Below are positions 6,937-12,830 of a DNA stretch of 12,830 nt, piece after piece. The stretch covers positions 1 through 12,830 of the forward strand of contig JAJXYU010000095.1 of assembly GCA_021780395.1 (NCBI GenBank). The letters are read 5' to 3'. Made by a program: the position numbers and the translations under genes. This DNA comes from Pseudomonadota bacterium. GTDB lineage: Bacteria > Pseudomonadota > Gammaproteobacteria > Steroidobacterales > Steroidobacteraceae. Positions within the stretch are counted from its first letter, which is position 1. Each line of letters starts with the position of its first letter. Below the pieces are notes generated by a model that saw only the letters and a list, made by a program, of their open reading frames with translations, was not told where the DNA came from and ran no database searches.

Positions 6937-7676
6937 TGCGGCGCGCGCTCGCGTGGTGGCCGCTGCTTGCGCTCGCGCTGCTCGCGGCGTTCCTCGTGGC
7001 GCCGCAACGGTTCGCGCCGTTGTTCGCGCCGCTCGCCGCGTACGGGGCGCCGGCGATCTACGACCAGGGCAATCTGCTGGCGCTCGCGCTCGCGCACGTC
7101 GCGATCGTGTGCGTGGCCGCGGCCGCGAGCACGGTCGTCGCGATCGGGCTCGGGATCCTGGTCACGCGTGAGGGCTGGACCGAGTGGCTCGCCCCGTCGC
7201 GGACGATCGTGAACTTCGGGCAGACGTTTCCGCCGGTCGCGGTGCTCGCGCTCGCGGTGCCGCTGGTCGGCTTCGGCGAGGAGCCGACCTTGATCGCGCT
7301 GTTCGCGTACGGCCTGCTGCCGATCTTCGAGAACACGATCGCGGGCCTCGAGGCCTGCCCGCAGGCCCTGCGGGCCGCGGCGGACGGGATGGGGATGAGC
7401 CCGCGGCAGCGCCTGTGGTCGGTGGAGTTGCCGCTCGCGTTGCCGATGATCCTCGAGGGCGTGCGTCTGTCGGTCGTGATCGACGTCGGCACGGCGACGA
7501 TCGGATCGACCGTCGCCGCGAAGGGCCTCGGCGAGGTCATCATCGCCGGACTGTCGTCGAACAACGCGGCGTTCGTGCTCCAGGGAGGGCTCGCGACCGG
7601 GTTGATCGCGATCCTGCTCTACGAAGGACTCCGGGCCGTCGAACGGCGCGTGTGCCGAACGATCCGGATCGACTGA
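6936..7676 (+). CDS. yehW: ABC importer permease, YehW-like
   Basis: This second inner-membrane permease has 246 residues, near E. coli YehW (about 243). It has an N-terminal membrane segment (about 5-22) followed by the OpuB/ProW-type permease domain (about 48-235). Conserved pieces are FGQTFPPVAVLALAVPL (94-110), AYGLLPIFENTIAGL (124-138) and the EAA loop around AAADGMGMSPRQRLWSVELP (147-166). A late TIGSTVAAKGLGEVIIAGL segment (188-206) matches the sister permease. The ATG shares one base with the ATPase stop (TGATG), so it is the fourth coupled gene of the operon. The order binding protein-permease-ATPase-permease is the E. coli yehZYXW order. The first four operon genes appear complete, with no sign of decay. 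Confidence 0.9.
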   Translation: MRRALAWWPLLALALLAAFLVAPQRFAPLFAPLAAYGAPAIYDQGNLLALALAHVAIVCVAAAASTVVAIGLGILVTREGWTEWLAPSRTIVNFGQTFPPVAVLALAVPLVGFGEEPTLIALFAYGLLPIFENTIAGLEACPQALRAAADGMGMSPRQRLWSVELPLALPMILEGVRLSVVIDVGTATIGSTVAAKGLGEVIIAGLSSNNAAFVLQGGLATGLIAILLYEGLRAVERRVCRTIRID

Positions 7677-7685
7677 CCCGCGCGT

Positions 7686-7691
7686 TACAAT
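7686..7691 (+). promoter_or_regulatory. Possible -10 box for the desaturase-like gene
   Basis: TACAAT (5 of 6 to TATAAT) lies 36 bases before the GTG start, in the 51-base gap after yehW. I found no good -35 at 16-18 bases. The gene could instead be read through from the yeh operon. Confidence 0.3.
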
Positions 7692-7727
7692 GAGATCGAG
7701 ACGGCGCGGGAATCGGGGGGCGCGATC

Positions 7728-8705
7728 GTGACGGATCCGGCGGGGTCGACGGACGAGGCATCGGCGGTGCGCGACGGGCCGGTCGCGGCGGACGAGCAGG
7801 TCGCGGCGATCGAATGGCCGACGCTCGTGCTGGCCGCGGCGGTGTACGGGGGCTGGATCGCCGCCACGCTCGCGTACCGGCGTGCGCCGCTCGCGCTCGA
7901 TGCGCCCGCGGTGGCGCTCGCGCTGATCCTGCACAGTTCGTTGCAGCACGAGATCCTGCACGGCCACCCGACCCGTCGGGCGACGCTCAACCGCCTGCTC
8001 GCGATCTGGCCGCTGTCGCTGTGGCTGCCGTTCCCGATCTATCGGGAGACGCACCTCGCGCACCACCGGGACGAGCGGCTCACCGACCCGCTCGACGATC
8101 CGGAGTCGTACTACCTGACGCCCGATGCCTGGGCGCGCGCGGGCCGCGGGACCCGTGCGTTGCTGTGGGCGCAGCAGACGCTGCTCGGCCGGGTGCTCCT
8201 CGGGTCGTTCTGGCGGATCGGCGCGTTCTGGCGCGACGAGGCGCGCCGGATCGCCCGCGGCGACGCGAGGCGCCGGCGGGCGTGGCTCGAGCACCTCCTG
8301 TGGTGCGTGCCGGTCGTCGCGTGGCTGACCGTCGTCTGCGGGATCCCGCTCTGGGTGTACGCGGCGACGATGGTGATTCCGGCGAACGGGATCCTGCTGA
8401 TCCGCTCGTTCGCCGAACATCGCGCGAATCCGCGGGTGCGCGAGCGCGTCGCGATCGTCGAGCGCTCGTGGATCCTCGGGCCGCTGTTCCTGTTCAATAA
8501 CCTCCATGCGCTGCACCACGAGCGGCCCGCGATCCCCTGGTATCGCTACAACCGCCGCTATCGCCGGCACCGCGACCGGCTGATCGCCGAGAACGGCGGT
8601 CTCGTCTACGACGGCTATCTCGACGTCGCCCGCCGCTATCTCGTGCGTGCCCACGACGTGATCCCGCACCCCGGCGGCCGGGTGCCGGCCGGTTCCGGCG
8701 CGTGA
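7728..8705 (+). CDS. Membrane fatty acid desaturase-like di-iron protein
   Basis: This integral-membrane protein (325 residues) belongs to the fatty acid desaturase/hydroxylase superfamily. Three histidine clusters that bind the di-iron centre are visible: HEILHGH (74-80), HLAHH (109-113) and LHALHH (259-264, giving HxxHH at 260-264). H231 in SFAEHRA may be an extra ligand. Hydrophobic segments lie at about 31-49, 59-72, 90-104, 190-205 and 207-227. The GTG at 7728 was chosen because a GGGGGG run (7715-7720) lies 7 bases upstream. Likely roles are introducing a double bond into a membrane acyl chain or hydroxylating a lipid or carotenoid; the substrate and position cannot be told. No ferredoxin, cytochrome b5 or reductase gene is in the window to act as electron donor. 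It follows the yeh operon by 51 bases and converges on kup. The superfamily is firm, the specific function unknown. Confidence 0.85.
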   Translation: MTDPAGSTDEASAVRDGPVAADEQVAAIEWPTLVLAAAVYGGWIAATLAYRRAPLALDAPAVALALILHSSLQHEILHGHPTRRATLNRLLAIWPLSLWLPFPIYRETHLAHHRDERLTDPLDDPESYYLTPDAWARAGRGTRALLWAQQTLLGRVLLGSFWRIGAFWRDEARRIARGDARRRRAWLEHLLWCVPVVAWLTVVCGIPLWVYAATMVIPANGILLIRSFAEHRANPRVRERVAIVERSWILGPLFLFNNLHALHHERPAIPWYRYNRRYRRHRDRLIAENGGLVYDGYLDVARRYLVRAHDVIPHPGGRVPAGSGA

Positions 8706-8707
8706 CT

Positions 8708-8720
8708 CGGCGATCCGCCG
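8708..8720. terminator. Small hairpin between convergent genes (weak terminator candidate)
   Basis: CGGCG (8708-8712) and CGCCG (8716-8720) form a perfect 5-base stem with a 3-base loop. It sits in the 28-base gap between the desaturase-like stop and the kup stop. There is no T-tract on either strand, so it is a poor match to an intrinsic terminator, and short GC palindromes are common in this DNA. Confidence 0.2.
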
Positions 8721-8733
8721 TACCGGAGCGCCT

Positions 8734-10686
8734 TCAGATTTCGACCTGGAAGCCGAGTTCGACCACGTCCTCCGGCGGCAGACGGTAGAAGGCCGTCGCG
8801 CGCGTCGCGTTTCTCGACAGGAACGCGAACAGATGCTCGCGCCACAGCGGCATGCCCCGAACCGCACCCGACGGAATCAGCGTTTCGCGGCCGACGTAAT
8901 AGGTGATCGCAGCGCCGCCGAAGTCGAGTCCGAGCGTCTGCGCTTGGCGCAGCGCGGCGGGCACGTCGGGATCCTGCATGAAGCCGTAGCGCACCACGAT
9001 GCGGTAGATGTCCGGCGCGACGCAGCTCAGCTCGAGTCGGTCGGCCTTCGCGATCCACGGCTCGTCGAGCGTGCGCACGGTCAGGAACACCACGCGTTCG
9101 TTCAGGACCCGGTGTCGTTCCAGATGGTGCAGAAGCCGCGGCGGCACCTCCGCGCTCGCGGTTGGGAACACGGCCGTCCCCGGGATTCGGTAGGGACGCT
9201 CGCGCGCGATCCGCGCGACGAACACCGGGATCGATTCGCTGCGGTCCTCGAGCTGGCCGCCCAACAGCTGGCGGCCGCGGACCCAGGTCGTCATCACCGT
9301 GAACACGCCGAGCGCGACCCCGATGGGGTACCAGCCACCGTCCATGACCTTGTAGAGGTTCGCGCCGAAGAACGCGAGATCGACGACGAGGAACGCGGCG
9401 CACATCGCCGCGGCGAGCAAGCGATTCCAGCGGAAGCGGCGAGCGACGAAATAGGCGATCGTCGTGGTGATCACCATCGTGCCGGCGACCGCGATCCCGT
9501 AGGCGGCGGCGAGTGCGTCGGACGATCGGAAGCCGAGCACCAGGCCGATCGTCGCGATCATGAGGAGCCAGTTCACGCTGGGAATATAGATCTGTCCGCG
9601 CTCTTCCGGCGAGGTCTGCACCACGACGACGCGAGGCAGCTGCCCGAGCGTGACCAGCTGGCGCGTCAGAGAGAACGCGCCGGAGATCACCGCCTGCGAC
9701 GCGATGATCGTCGCGGCGGTCGCGAGCGCGACCAGGGGGTAGAGCAGGGCGGTCGGCGCGAGCTCGTAGAAGGGTTGGCGAACCCGGCCGCCGGTCGCGA
9801 GCAGCAGCGCGCCTTGGCCGAGGTAATTCAGCAGCAGCGCCGGCATCACCAGCGCGAACCACGCGACGCGTATCGGTCGTCGTCCGAAGTGCCCCATGTC
9901 CGCGTACAAGGCCTCGGCCCCGGTCACGGCGAGGAATACGGAGCCGAGGACGGGGTACGCTCGCGGCCCGTGCGTCGCGAAGAAGCGCAGCGCGTAATAC
10001 GGGTCGAGCGCGGCGAGCACCTGCCAGTGCATCACGATCCCGCGAACGCCGAGTCCGGCGATCCCGAGAAACCACAGTGCGAGTACGGGGCCGAACACCC
10101 GTCCGATCCGACCGGTGCCGCGTTTCTGGATCGAAAAGAGGGCGACGAGGATCGAGATCGTGATCGGCAGCACGTAGGGCTCGAAGCGAGTCGTCGCGAC
10201 CTTGAGTCCCTCGACCGCCGACAGCACCGAGATCGCCGGCGTGATGGTGCCGTCGCCATAGAGCAGCGCGCCGCCGAACAGGCCGAGCAGCAGCAAGACG
10301 CGCAGCGTCGACCGGCGTTTCGCCCGCCACGGATTCAGCAACGCGACCAGCGCGATGATGCCGCCCTCGCCATCGTTGTCGTTGCGCATCACGAACAGCA
10401 GATACTTGACCGCGACGACCACGACCAGCGCCCAAATGACCAGGGAGAGCACGCCGAGCACGTCGACCGGCGTCGGCGGCACCGCGTTCGTCCCGAAAAA
10501 GCATTCGCGCAGCGCGTAGATCGGGCTGGTGCCGATGTCGCCGTACACGACCCCGAGCGCGGCGAGCGAGAGCGAGGCCGTCGCGCCGCGACCGGCGTTC
10601 GCGTGGACCGAAGCGTCCGCCTGCACCGAAGCGTCCGCCTGCACCGAAGCGCCCGTGGGGGCGGAACCACTCGCGTCTCGATTCAC
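8734..10686 (-). CDS. kup: Low-affinity potassium uptake transporter Kup (KUP/HAK/KT family)
   Basis: This inner-membrane K+ importer (650 residues), thought to be proton-coupled, is slightly longer than E. coli Kup (622). The family opening SLAALGVVYGDIGTSPIYAL (40-59) is intact. It is followed by VKYLLFVMRNDNDGEGGI (93-110) and LLYGDGTITPAISVLSAVEG. About twelve membrane helices run to around residue 460, then the usual soluble C-terminal domain, ending in the FYRLPPEDVVELGFQVEI tail typical of the family. The GTG start at 10686 is supported by GAGGGG (10699..10694) 7 bases upstream and a promoter at 10756..10728. Residues 1-36 are a polar extension not found in E. coli Kup, including three ASVQAD-like hexapeptides (13-30) from tandem DNA repeats. 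The gene is divergent from the aminopeptidase and convergent with the desaturase-like gene, so it is probably monocistronic. Confidence 0.95.
   Translation of the reverse strand: MNRDASGSAPTGASVQADASVQADASVHANAGRGATASLSLAALGVVYGDIGTSPIYALRECFFGTNAVPPTPVDVLGVLSLVIWALVVVVAVKYLLFVMRNDNDGEGGIIALVALLNPWRAKRRSTLRVLLLLGLFGGALLYGDGTITPAISVLSAVEGLKVATTRFEPYVLPITISILVALFSIQKRGTGRIGRVFGPVLALWFLGIAGLGVRGIVMHWQVLAALDPYYALRFFATHGPRAYPVLGSVFLAVTGAEALYADMGHFGRRPIRVAWFALVMPALLLNYLGQGALLLATGGRVRQPFYELAPTALLYPLVALATAATIIASQAVISGAFSLTRQLVTLGQLPRVVVVQTSPEERGQIYIPSVNWLLMIATIGLVLGFRSSDALAAAYGIAVAGTMVITTTIAYFVARRFRWNRLLAAAMCAAFLVVDLAFFGANLYKVMDGGWYPIGVALGVFTVMTTWVRGRQLLGGQLEDRSESIPVFVARIARERPYRIPGTAVFPTASAEVPPRLLHHLERHRVLNERVVFLTVRTLDEPWIAKADRLELSCVAPDIYRIVVRYGFMQDPDVPAALRQAQTLGLDFGGAAITYYVGRETLIPSGAVRGMPLWREHLFAFLSRNATRATAFYRLPPEDVVELGFQVEI
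10597..10650 (-). repeat. Three 18-base tandem repeats at the kup 5' end
   Basis: Units 10633-10650 and 10615-10632 are identical; unit 10597-10614 differs from them at three bases. In kup sense they encode ASVQAD, ASVQAD and ASVHAN (residues 13-30), just before the conserved core. The 18-base unit keeps the frame, so copy-number change would alter the length but not disrupt the gene. Confidence 0.9.
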
Positions 10687-10693
10687 CCCGACA

Positions 10694-10699
10694 CCCCTC
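10694..10699 (-). promoter_or_regulatory. Ribosome-binding site that fixes the kup GTG start
   Basis: GAGGGG on the minus strand (10699..10694) sits 7 bases before the GTG at 10686..10684. It decides for this start rather than an internal one nearer the conserved core. Confidence 0.7.
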
Positions 10700-10727
10700 G
10701 ACTCGAGCGGTTCGCCGCGACCGTCGG

Positions 10728-10756
10728 ATGATTCGGGGAAATCACGGTGGCGTCAA
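10728..10756 (-). promoter_or_regulatory. Sigma-70-like promoter for kup
   Basis: On the minus strand TTGACG (10756..10751, 5 of 6 to consensus) and AATCAT (10733..10728, 4 of 6) are separated by exactly 17 bases. Transcription would start near 10721, leaving a leader of about 35 bases that contains the GAGGGG site. It is the best-formed promoter I found in the window. Confidence 0.5.
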
Positions 10757-10796
10757 TCCGCTGGACGGCCGCCGGCCGGCCCCATCGGATCGCGTA

Positions 10797-10824
10797 TTCA
10801 GGAACCGCCCGCGCCTGCTAGCAT
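10797..10824 (+). promoter_or_regulatory. Weak promoter candidate just before the aminopeptidase gene
   Basis: TTCAGG (10797-10802, 3 of 6) and TAGCAT (10819-10824, 4 of 6) are 16 bases apart on the plus strand. If real, transcription would begin at or next to the ATG at 10831. No clear Shine-Dalgarno sequence precedes that ATG, so a leaderless transcript is possible. The -35 match is poor. Confidence 0.25.
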
Positions 10825-10830
10825 GCACGG

Positions 10831-12633
10831 ATGACTCACCCGATCCCCGCCCGGCTCGCGGCGCTGCGCGAGCAGATGCGAGCGCACGGCGTCGCCGCGG
10901 TGCTCGTCCCGACCGCCGACCCGCATTCGTCCGAGTACCTGCCCGATCACTGGCGCGGGCGCGCGTGGCTGTCCGGTTTCACCGGTTCCGCCGGCACCTT
11001 GCTGGTGGGCCGTGACTTCGCGGGCCTGTGGACCGATTCGCGCTATTTCTCGCAGGCCGAACAGGAGCTCGCGGGCAGCGGGGTCGCACTGTGCCGGTTG
11101 CGCGTGCAGAGCAATCCGGAATATCTCGACTGGGTGCGGGAGAACCTGCGCGCGGGCGAGGCGCTCGCGGTCGCGGGGGACAGCATCACGGTCGGCGCGC
11201 AGCGGCAGATCGAGCGCGTGCTCGCGGAGCGCGGCGCGACGCTGCGCCAGGATCTCGACCTGGTCGCCGCGATCTGGGCCGATCGACCGGCGCTGCCGAC
11301 CGCGCCGATCGTCGAGCACGCGATCGCGTACGCCTGCGTCTCGCGACGCGAGAAGCTCGACCGCGTGCGCGAGGCGATGCGCGGGCTCGGCGCGACCCAT
11401 CACCTGATCTCGAGCCTCGATGACGTCGCGTGGCTGCTGAACCTGCGCGGCGCCGACGTCGAGTGCAATCCGGTGTTCCTCGCGCACCTGCTCGTCGAGC
11501 GCGAGGGGCGCACGACCTTGTTCGTCGACGCCGCGAAACTCGCGGGCGCGCCCGGCGCGGGACTCGCCGCGGACGGGGTCGCGCTCGCCGACTACGGATC
11601 GATCACCGGCGCGCTCGGCGCGCTCGGGCCGCAGGCGGCGCTCCTGTACGATCCGGCGCGCACCGCGAGCGCGGTTGCGCGCGCGATCCCGGACGCGGTC
11701 CGCCGGATCGAGGCGGCGAACCCGACGACCGCGTTCAAGGCGGTGAAGACGGCCGCGGAGATCGAGCGGATCCGCGAGACGATGCGGGTCGACGGCGCGG
11801 CGCTCGCGCGCGCGTTCCATCGGCTCGAGCGTGCGCTCGCGGACGGCCGGCCGACGACCGAGCTCACGGTCGACGCGCTGCTGCGCGAAGAGCGCTCGCG
11901 CCAGCCGGGCTGGGTCGGGGAGAGCTTCGCGACGATCGCCGGGTACGAGGCGAACGGCGCATTGCCGCACTATCGCGCGACGCCGGAATCGCACCGCGTC
12001 CTGCGCGCCGAAGGCTTGCTGCTGGTCGACTCGGGCGGGCAGTATCTCGGCGGAACGACCGACGTGACCCGCGTGCTCGCGCTCGGCGCGATCAGCCCGG
12101 AGCAGCGTCGCGACTCGACGCTCGTGCTCAAGGGGATGATCGCCCTGTCCCGCGCGCGCTTTCCGAAGGGGGCGAGCGGGCCGCAGCTCGATGCCCTCGC
12201 GCGTGCGCCGCTGTGGGCGGAGGGCCTGGACTACGGGCATGGCACCGGGCACGGGGTCGGGTACTTCCTGAACGTGCACGAGGGTCCGCACGGGATCCGG
12301 CCGCCGACTCCGGGCGGCGCACTGGTCGCGCTCGAGCCGGGGATGATCAGCTCGATCGAGCCCGGCCTGTACCGACCCGGGCGCCATGGGATCCGCCACG
12401 AGAACCTCGTGGTCGTCGTCGACGGCGGGCACGGCGAGTTCGGCGACTTCCTGCGTTTCGAGGCGTTGACGCGGTGTCCGTTCGACCGGCGGACGTTCGA
12501 TCCGGACGCGCTCGATCCGGCCGAGCGTGACTGGCTCGACCGCTACCACGAGACCGTCCGGCGCGAGGTCGGCCCGCTGCTGGACGGCGCGGATCGGGAG
12601 TGGCTCGAGCGGCACTGCGCACCGCTGCGATGA
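10831..12633 (+). CDS. Xaa-Pro aminopeptidase, three-domain M24B type
   Basis: This metallopeptidase removes an N-terminal residue preceding proline and is probably cytoplasmic, as no signal peptide is seen. It has 600 residues, the length of the eukaryotic-type cytosolic enzyme (XPNPEP1-like, about 620) rather than the shorter PepP. Two creatinase-like N-terminal domains cover about 1-300 (SSEYLPDHWRGRAWLSGFTG at 33-52 is typical). The pita-bread catalytic domain runs from about 305 to 535. All five metal ligands are visible: D400 (LLVDSGGQY), D411 (GTTDVTR), H474 (GTGHGVG), E510 (SSIEPGLY) and E524 (RHENLVV). H380 (ALPHY) and H483 (NVHEGP) match the substrate-binding and catalytic histidines. 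The ATG at 10831 is the natural family start, though its ribosome-binding site is weak. The stop overlaps the next ATG by 4 bases. It likely serves peptide turnover and has no evident link to the transport genes. Confidence 0.93.
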   Translation: MTHPIPARLAALREQMRAHGVAAVLVPTADPHSSEYLPDHWRGRAWLSGFTGSAGTLLVGRDFAGLWTDSRYFSQAEQELAGSGVALCRLRVQSNPEYLDWVRENLRAGEALAVAGDSITVGAQRQIERVLAERGATLRQDLDLVAAIWADRPALPTAPIVEHAIAYACVSRREKLDRVREAMRGLGATHHLISSLDDVAWLLNLRGADVECNPVFLAHLLVEREGRTTLFVDAAKLAGAPGAGLAADGVALADYGSITGALGALGPQAALLYDPARTASAVARAIPDAVRRIEAANPTTAFKAVKTAAEIERIRETMRVDGAALARAFHRLERALADGRPTTELTVDALLREERSRQPGWVGESFATIAGYEANGALPHYRATPESHRVLRAEGLLLVDSGGQYLGGTTDVTRVLALGAISPEQRRDSTLVLKGMIALSRARFPKGASGPQLDALARAPLWAEGLDYGHGTGHGVGYFLNVHEGPHGIRPPTPGGALVALEPGMISSIEPGLYRPGRHGIRHENLVVVVDGGHGEFGDFLRFEALTRCPFDRRTFDPDALDPAERDWLDRYHETVRREVGPLLDGADREWLERHCAPLR

Positions 12634-12830
12634 ACCGGCTCGCGGCCTACGCGGCGCAGCTCGAATCGCTCGCCTCGCGCGAACGACTGCGCGAGCGGCG
12701 ACCCGCCGCCGGTCTCGACTTCACCTCGAACGACTACCTCGGGCTCGCGGCGAGCGCGCGGCTGCGCGCGGCGGTCGAAGCGGCGCTCGAGCGCGGCGTG
12801 CCGGTCGGCGCGGGTGGCTCGCGGCTGCTG
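12630..12830 (+). CDS. bioF: 8-amino-7-oxononanoate synthase-like protein (N-terminal part, runs off window)
   Basis: This is the first 67 residues of a PLP-dependent alpha-oxoamine synthase; the rest lies beyond the window end. After a charged N-terminal helix it shows LDFTSNDYLGLAAS (about 29-42) and ends in PVGAGGSRLL (about 58-67). The pattern D-F-x-S-N-D-Y-L-G-L followed by G-x-G-G-S-R is the family opening. It is most typical of BioF, which condenses pimeloyl thioester with alanine in biotin synthesis. Related enzymes (2-amino-3-ketobutyrate ligase, serine palmitoyltransferase, ALA synthase) share parts of it, so BioF is likely rather than certain. The PLP lysine is not in the window. 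The ATG overlaps the aminopeptidase stop in an ATGA and no ribosome-binding site stands before it, suggesting translational coupling. Confidence 0.82.
   Translation, partial: MNRLAAYAAQLESLASRERLRERRPAAGLDFTSNDYLGLAASARLRAAVEAALERGVPVGAGGSRLL

Noticed and set aside
8833..10731. A 632-codon plus-strand open frame opposite kup
   Set aside because: It is an antisense shadow of the well-supported Kup gene, with an Arg/Asp/His-rich composition typical of spurious GC-rich frames.
1..12830. Search for a novel defence, mobile or RNA-based system
   Set aside because: No CRISPR-like spaced repeats, transposase, integrase, tRNA-like fold, reverse transcriptase or toxin-antitoxin pair was seen, and nearly all bases are covered by genes of known families.

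Overview
The window is high-GC (roughly 70% by eye), densely packed chromosomal DNA of a Pseudomonadota-type bacterium. A beta- or gammaproteobacterium fits best: EmrAB-type efflux with an outer-membrane partner, a YehZYXW-type ABC importer in the same gene order as Escherichia coli, and a Kup potassium transporter. I cannot name the genus from sequence alone. Every gene recognised belongs to a known family. I saw no mobile element, CRISPR array, tRNA or rRNA, and no gene-free stretch over 300 bases.

Region 1 (1-2929, minus strand, then a divergent regulator). A membrane-fusion protein (emrA-like), a 14-helix DHA2-family exporter (emrB-like) and the N-terminus of an outer-membrane lipoprotein channel (NodT/OprM type) form a tight operon. 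The first two overlap by 4 bases and the third starts 5 bases after emrB. Together they make a drug or toxic-compound pump spanning both membranes. A LysR-type regulator is transcribed the opposite way from an unusually AT-rich 97-base intergenic segment that holds a TATAAT and an ATAAT-N8-ATTAT inverted repeat.

Region 2 (3893-7676, plus strand). Four genes in the order yehZ-yehY-yehX-yehW encode a periplasmic binding protein, a permease, an ATPase with a C-terminal CBS-like domain, and a second permease. Junctions are 0, 4 and 1 bases, so this is one translationally coupled operon. It probably takes up glycine betaine, choline or a similar compatible solute.

Region 3 (7728-10686). A membrane fatty-acid-desaturase-like protein with three histidine boxes (plus strand) converges on a Kup potassium transporter (minus strand) with only 28 bases between them. 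The Kup N-terminus carries three 18-base tandem repeats in a non-conserved extension. A good sigma-70-like promoter and a Shine-Dalgarno sequence support its GTG start.

Region 4 (10831-12830, plus strand). A full-length three-domain Xaa-Pro aminopeptidase with all five metal ligands overlaps by 4 bases the start of a pyridoxal-phosphate alpha-oxoamine synthase, most likely bioF (biotin synthesis), which runs off the end of the window.

Compatible-solute import, potassium import and a lipid desaturase lying together suggest a theme of osmotic and membrane stress, but that is inference from proximity. No undescribed system is evident.
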